Assembly (NCBI GenBank): GCA_905331475.1
Contig: CAJNYU010000182.1
Location: 190,343-254,342, forward strand
Origin: Rotaria socialis
Lineage: Eukaryota > Rotifera > Eurotatoria > Philodinida > Philodinidae
Direction of reading: 5' to 3'
DNA: 64,000 nucleotides
Made by a program: the position numbers and the translations under genes. The notes beneath the pieces are model-generated. The model searched no databases. It was not told the origin of the DNA and saw nothing but the letters and a program-made list of their open reading frames with translations. Below are positions 58,656-64,000 of the stretch, piece after piece (within the stretch, counting starts at the first letter, position 1; each line of letters opens with the position of its first letter).

Positions 58656-61581
58656 ATGGATCACGATCACGACCATGTTCATCACCATCACGCAGCAGAC
58701 ATGGTTTCTAGTACAGTGGCAACAACACTTATGAATCATGCTCATCATATGATGGAACATAAATCAAATACAACATCAGTTCCTAGTGGACATGGTTCGC
58801 ATGCTGATCATATGATGTCAATGGCTGTAAGTACTTAATATTCAAACATTTACATCGATTGTAATGATACGTTTAAAGAAAAGCAAATTCCTGTGAGGAC
58901 CCTATTTTTTATAGAGAAGATTAGTTGTGCTGATTGAATAAATTATTCTTTAGTCATCGAAACAGAAAAGATATCGAATTAATAAGATAATCATAGAATG
59001 TTTAATCGTTTCTTTTGTGATAGAAAAACAGCAGAATTTCTAATGTCATGCAGAGTATAAATCACAATTCATCAATGAGAATAAAAGCCGAAATTCATTT
59101 CTTTGTTTTGATTGTTTACATTATTCAAATAAAAATTAAATAGAAAGACTATGCAAATTTCTTAACTGTTGCAATACAAGTAGACTTTACATTCCGGACG
59201 GAAGTCACTACATTGTCAATATCGCGAATTATTTGAATATGAAGAAAAACATCAAAATAAATTTCCTTTCAATTAACTCTCCAGAATCTTATTCGTCTTC
59301 ATCGACTCAAAATTTAAGGCTATGATATTTCATTTCTGCTACTAGCAGTAATGCGTCATTTTTTGAAAGAAGCACTAGATCGATAATGCCATATCAACCA
59401 GGTACGATCGTGTAAGAATAGCAGACATTTATTTACTTTCTTTTATATCACGAAGCCGTATGTTGACTTTAGCATATAATTGTATAGTTACGTTGTTGTT
59501 ACTGCTTTGGTTGTATGCGAATTCGCACAGCTTTATTTAAAAGACTTAAATTCTTTCCTTTTTCTTTGAAACAGCATAGTCTGAATTGAGAAAAATCGAA
59601 TGAATCAAGATTTTTTTCAGCATACAAATCAGAGCTCCGCGTGGGATGGGACAACCCCATCCCATACGTCCCATGGGATGCAACTTTTTAAATAAAAGCT
59701 CATGGGGTGGGATGGGACGGAAATTTTTTGAGAGTCGTCCCATCCCATGGGACAAAAATTTCTTCGTCCCACCCATCGTCCCATGGGACGAAGAAATATT
59801 ATATGAATCTATTCATTTTTACTAAAAATAGTATAGTCGTTTCAATATAGATGTCGTACCCAACTGTGTGAGAAAAATAGTTAAAAATGTAAACTATACG
59901 TGGTCAACTAGTGCAGCTATTTCGATTCAATGTAAAACAAAATATAATAATGAACTTACGCATAGAGGAAAAAATGCGATTTGATCTATTGAAACAGTAA
60001 CAATTGATTTAGTTATTGTGGCTTATAACTGGTGAAATGTCTTTGAATAATTCGTTCCATGGAAAATATGAAAGTTGTACAATGATGTAACACTGAAACT
60101 TTATACTTTTATTTATTTTTTCCAGTTGCTTTTGTATTTAATGAAATATTTCCCTTTCTCATTTACTAGTTCTTTTCTCTATTTTTTAAAATGCTGTATT
60201 TATAACTAGGATGATGTCATTCATTATTATAATATGCAAAAAGAACAGAAATTCGAATTATACTATAATTCGTAGTCTCACTCGATCGATGATAATCAAA
60301 AAAATTTGACACCTTAAAAAACATTTGACATTTCAGACGTCCCATGGGATGGGACGAAAAATGTTTCATCCCATCCCACGCGGAGCTCTGATACAAATCC
60401 CAGTGAAAATAAAATATTCCCAGTAAAAGTGTTACAGGAGAGGTGAAGCTCAATGAATGTAATAAAATTGGCCGAAAGAAAAAAATGTCGAAAATGCTAT
60501 AGATAGTATAAAACCAGTTTTTCAACGATCCTATATGGACACTCTGTAGAAGTATTCATCATCGCACTTTTTAATGGACAGCGTATGCTCAAACTCAATT
60601 TATGGCACTTTCGACATTTTTTTCTTTCGGCCAATTCTATTACAGCCAGCTCAATTACTGAATAACCGATGCAATGTAACTTCTAATATTTCTCTAAGAA
60701 GTAAAGTTTTTTCAGGCACTCATTTTTTAACCAATCAATTTTTTTGAAATTCAACTTTTGTTTTCTCAAACGACAATAAACCTCAGATTTGTGATCTATA
60801 GCCAAAACACAGATCTTAGATTTTATTTCTCTTTTTTCATAGATGACTTTTCACGGTGGTTTCACTGAACAAATTTTATTTTCACAATGGAATACGAAAA
60901 CAGCAAGTGGTAAACAACTAATGTCTATTTATTGATTGCAACAAAACAGATTCGTTTTAGCATTTATTGGATCTTGGATTATCATCTTCTTGGTGGCTGT
61001 ACTCTACGAAGGATTGAAAACTATTCGAGATCAATTAGCCAAACGTGAAGCGCGTTGTAAATGTGAGGAGCAAGGTGAACGTCCATCATCACTGTAAGTT
61101 TATTGACAAAAGGAAAACATGCATGTGCTTAATTTAAATAATCACTAACATAAAGTATCGCTTGTTTTTACAATAAATTAATATTTGGTGATTGTTATAA
61201 TTGCTACTCTAGTTTGCGCCATGGCCAACAGGATGAAAATCCTAACAATAATGATTTAATACCAGGAGTTATAACGGGCAATGCTCGCACGACTAAACGG
61301 TGAGCCTTGGGCGGCTTTCTAGAAATAGAATCATGCAGCGTTATGCATTATATTAATGAATTTTTTGTTCTATTTTTAGAGCTCGTTTATTAAGTCTTCA
61401 TCATATAATTCAAACACTTTTACACATTCTACAGATGGGCATTAGTTATTTATTGATGTTAGTTGCCATGACATTTAATATTTATCTATTCCTTGCTGTT
61501 ATACTCGGCGCTGGTGTAGGTCATTTTCTATTCGGTTGGCGTCGTTCATCTGTTATTGATTATAATGATCATTGCCATTAA
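58656..61581 (+). CDS. High-affinity copper transporter, CTR/SLC31 family
   Basis: Trimeric Cu(I) importer of plasma or endosomal membrane. Exons: 58656-58826, 60843-60909, 60961-61093, 61213-61299, 61380-61581; 660 nt, 219 aa. The N-terminus is a His/Met-rich copper-binding ectodomain (DHDHDHVHHHHAADM, HAHHMMEH, HADHMMSM). Next come MTFHGGFTEQILFSQW, TM1 (FIGSWIIIFLVAVLYEGLK), a cytosolic loop with Cys/Asp residues, TM2 with the signature M-x3-M (GISYLLMLVAMTFN) and TM3 with G-x3-G (GAGVGHFLFGWRR). It ends in the canonical HCH copper hand-off motif. All hallmark residues are present. Intron 1 is 2.0 kb, far longer than the others, because of two transposon insertions. Confidence 0.96.
59630..60390. 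mobile_element. Non-autonomous hAT element in CTR intron 1
   Basis: 761 bp. Termini CAGAGCTCCGCGTGGGATGG and the exact reverse complement CCATCCCACGCGGAGCTCTG are inverted. Both sides carry the 8-bp target duplication ATACAAAT (59622-59629, 60391-60398). Eight-base duplications and CAG-starting ends are typical of hAT elements. Subterminal CCCATGGGAT palindromes are repeated at both ends. No transposase frame is present, so it depended on a helper. Confidence 0.93.
60455..60647. mobile_element. 193-bp MITE in CTR intron 1, related to the GGCCG element
   Basis: Inverted ends TGTAATAAAATTGGCCGAAA and, on the opposite strand, TGTAATAGAATTGGCCGAAA extend through AAAAAATGTCGAAA. AGCTCAAT flanks both sides (60447-60454, 60648-60655). 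The GGCCGAAAG and ATGTCGAA motifs are shared with the FLYWCH element at 55696-56269, suggesting one transposase family moved both. Confidence 0.85.
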
Positions 61582-62348
61582 ATCAAAAATAAAACCAGCG
61601 AAATTCTTTTTCTGCAGTTGTCGTTAAATATCGTATTGAGATCGTGAATTTTTCTCTCTTTCAATGCCTTTTCTTTTCTTCTTGAAACGTTATATTTTGA
61701 TCAAAATGAATAGGCAAAATTTTTTCTTCACGGATAGAACTCCCACCTTCGTTAATTGTTGTTTAGCTATTGTAATACATGTGTGTCTTTTTTTTTGGAG
61801 ATATATTAAACAACACATTTTAAAATACAAAGAATAAATATGTTTATTGTTCAATATTTGAAAGAAAGTTTCTATTGTGAATATGCGAAATTCGATTATT
61901 ATTCATGAATGATAATTAAAGCAATTCGATTTAAAAGATAAATTTAGATACGACAATTTTAGCAGTAGTTTCAGTTGTAGAATTGAATAAGAAAAGAATA
62001 TTTGTCAAATTCAGATTTCTAAAACGAGAGTTTGTTTTTTGCTTATACACGAGCAGAATTTGACTCTACAAATGTGCAAACAATGCACTTCGATTCGCGT
62101 TCTACTCGTCGACTGCATCGTTATTTTATTTTGACAGTGTACAAATCTAACCTACAGACATGGGTACTCTATTTCCGTTTTTGATTTGAGTACAGCCAAA
62201 GTATGATCATTTTTCAAGCTGCAATTCTTATTTATTTTTCAACATGAAATAAATGCGGAAACATCGGATTTGCATCCGATTGTTATGTGTACTGTAAAAA
62301 CTGAGTCGATTTATATATGTTGTGAATAATACTGAGAAAAAAATCCCT

Positions 62349-62381
62349 GGGGGGGGGGGGGGGGGGGGGGGGGGGGGGNGG
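62349..62381 (+). repeat. Poly-G tract with one ambiguous base
   Basis: About 33 consecutive G with an N at 62379, following AAATCCCTG. It could form a G-quadruplex and also marks a place where sequencing or polishing failed, so its true length is uncertain. Confidence 0.9.
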
Positions 62382-62580
62382 TCAATAGTGACAATTTTTT
62401 CGATAACTCAGCCGTTTCTTGACGGATCCCTCTCATCTTCGAACTCAACTGAGATATTGATGAGATCATTCTGTGTACAAAATTTCATGACAATCGGATC
62501 AGCCTTTCAGGAGCTATCGTGTAAACGGCCGGCCGGACACGCTGACCGATTTTATAGCGTATTCACTTTTGTTTTTTGAG
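62382..62580. repeat. Repeat-like block, possible transposon 3' region
   Basis: Contrasts with its AT-rich surroundings (AGCCGTTTCTTGACGGATCC, GTAAACGGCCGGCCGGACAC, GCTGACCG). The phrase TTTCATGACAATCGGATCAG followed by CC and AGGAGCTATCGTG resembles dispersed-repeat consensus text in invertebrate genomes. No second copy is in this window, so mobility is unproven. Confidence 0.35.
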
Positions 62581-63621
62581 TACACAAAAGACAGAATAGA
62601 CAGGAGTATGTTGTGCTTAAATTCAAACTAATACCAACAACCGATCCGATTTCTGACGAGGGAAGAAATGGAATTAATGAATTTTTTTGTTTCGTTGAGA
62701 CAGTTGAATTTTTTCTCAGTTTCCTTAGGAACGGGTTAATGTTGATTTTGAGTTCTACATGATAATTAAATTGATGCCAAACATAAAGAAAAAATTTCAT
62801 CACAAAAACAGACTTAGCCAATAATAAAACCAAATGATAAAAGCTCCTTGTGTAGATCGAAACCCGATAATTATTAGTAAGACTAGACATTTAACCTCAC
62901 CTTTTTTAAATATGCTTCGACACAAATAGCCTATAAACACAAGGCAATGTGTATTATTTTCAATCAAATAATAATTGTTATTAACTTTTGCGTCTTCCCT
63001 TCCCGCAGCTACACAATGAACTAATTCAAACAACAGTAAACAATCGAAACCATAGATATTCTCTCACTCCTACAGACTTTCTAATCATGAGCGTAGTGTT
63101 ATTTTCTCTCACAGAATAAAGAATGTCACGAACTGTAAACAGGCGAAAGAGATTTTCAATAATACGTTAGTATGATTTTGATAGTTGTGCAAACATGCCT
63201 TCCCTCGTCGTTACTGAATAATTCTTCAGCAAAAAATCATTTAAAGAACTTTACGAAAATTAATCGTTTCTATCGATCGAAATTCAGCATTCAAATTAGC
63301 GATAACGTATATCGGTGCTTGAAAAGTACTCACAATTGCTGTTATCTAACTTTTTCATTTCGACTTTATACCATTCAAAGCACTGTTATCAATAAAACAC
63401 ATACCATATATATTTTCATTCGTACTTGAAGGATGATGTATATGTAATAAACGCATAAGAAAACAAAAACAAATTGACAGGTTCACGTTTAAAAAAAAAG
63501 AGTCACAAATATACACAGCTATTGATGGTATATAGTTATGCTGCTTATTTATTGTTATTGTTTTTTGGCAAAAAAAGAAGTAGAAAATAGAACGAAAAAG
63601 AAACGTAAATGATGAATTCAA

Positions 63622-64000
63622 TTATTTCTTTTGAACCTAAAGAATAAATAAAATTAGCAAAAAAACAAAGTTGAATTATGTTTTTACCGGTAAATATAAT
63701 TTGAATTCCGGTGGCAATTCATCTTCCGAATAAAGTCGATCAGAAAAGTAGACCCGTCGAATTCGACAATTAGCATGAATCTATAAATTGTTGTTGTTGT
63801 TAGAAAGAAAAAAGGGTTACTTTGTTCTTTTGTTTTTCAAAAGAATTTAGCATACTTGAACTCTGAGTGTTTCAATATAATTGGTACCATAAGCACGTCG
63901 TGTAAAATCAGATAAATTAAATTGAATCTGATTCCATCCATCATCCAATCGCATAGGCATTGTACAAATAAATGGTTTTACTCGTGTTGTTGATTGATAA
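63622..64000 (-). CDS. CFAP20: Cilia- and flagella-associated protein 20 (BUG22), 3' part
   Basis: Axonemal inner-junction protein that stabilises doublet microtubules. Three exons are seen: from the right edge to 63856, 63688-63780 and 63622-63636. They encode [45 protein letters not shown], then [31 protein letters not shown], then VQKK and stop. This is nearly identical to animal CFAP20 except for a shorter C-terminus (animal tail VQNKAKQ-like). The 5' exons lie beyond base 64000. CFAP20 is one of the most conserved ciliary proteins, so identification is firm. Confidence 0.97.

Larger units (their letters stand above)
61582..63621. other. Intergenic between convergent CTR and CFAP20
   Basis: 2 kb. 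It contains the poly-G tract at 62349-62381 and a GC-richer repeat-like block at 62382-62580. Remaining frames (for example 62552-62890 and 63355-63621, minus strand) have no domains. Nothing else recognised. Confidence 0.5.

Noticed and set aside
59546-59776. Minus-strand frame rich in Met-Gly-Arg repeats
   Set aside because: It translates the CCCATGGGAT subterminal repeats of the hAT element.

Overview
This window looks like nuclear DNA of a small metazoan, most probably a bdelloid rotifer. It is AT-rich. Most genes are split by short GT-AG introns of about 50-60 bp. The gene set is animal: CaMKII, ACK/TNK2-type kinase, USP38, SETMAR-type SET enzyme, K2P channel, CTR copper transporter, CFAP20. 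The accessory DNA adds a SecA-like fragment, FLYWCH/MULE and hAT remnants, and interstitial TGTGGG-type repeats, the telomere motif reported for bdelloids. The species call is inference. The animal, intron-rich nature is seen directly.

Layout. 1-1182 (-): 5' part of a phospholipase B-like gene running off the left edge. 2271-7873 (-): complete 20-exon CaMKII (601 aa). 9275-10660 (-): small cysteine-rich exons whose phase would let them be the tail of the next gene. 11432-18213 (-): ACK/TNK2-like tyrosine kinase. 18214-23391: gene-poor. 23392-26885 (+): USP35/38-type deubiquitinase (823 aa). 29345-30332 (+): unrecognised 151-aa protein. 30761-31189 (+): bHLH factor. 31314-47300: accessory block with an ER-Hsp70 (BiP) pseudogene, a RING remnant, a 1-1.5 kb direct duplication, a 3.5 kb inverted-repeat module with telomere-like arrays and a GC-richer broken membrane-protein gene, a 100-N gap, hAT and SecA-like fragments, and several MITEs sharing the end CCCAGGTCGA. 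48246-51938 (+): EF-hand gene with one frameshift, SETMAR-like SET gene overlapping it by 4 nt, intronless phosphoserine phosphatase. 52972-54708 (-): K2P channel. 55696-56269: FLYWCH-bearing element with target duplication. 58656-61581 (+): CTR copper transporter whose first intron holds a hAT element and a MITE. 63622-64000 (-): 3' part of CFAP20.

Exon coordinates were built by hand from GT-AG sites. For CaMKII, USP38, K2P, CTR and the visible part of PLBD the exon lengths sum and phase consistently. The genes look like unrelated housekeeping and signalling loci. The only close functional-organisation hint is the ATGA overlap of the EF-hand and SET genes, which could be a dicistronic transcript. 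The most unusual object is the 36.9-40.4 kb inverted-repeat module.
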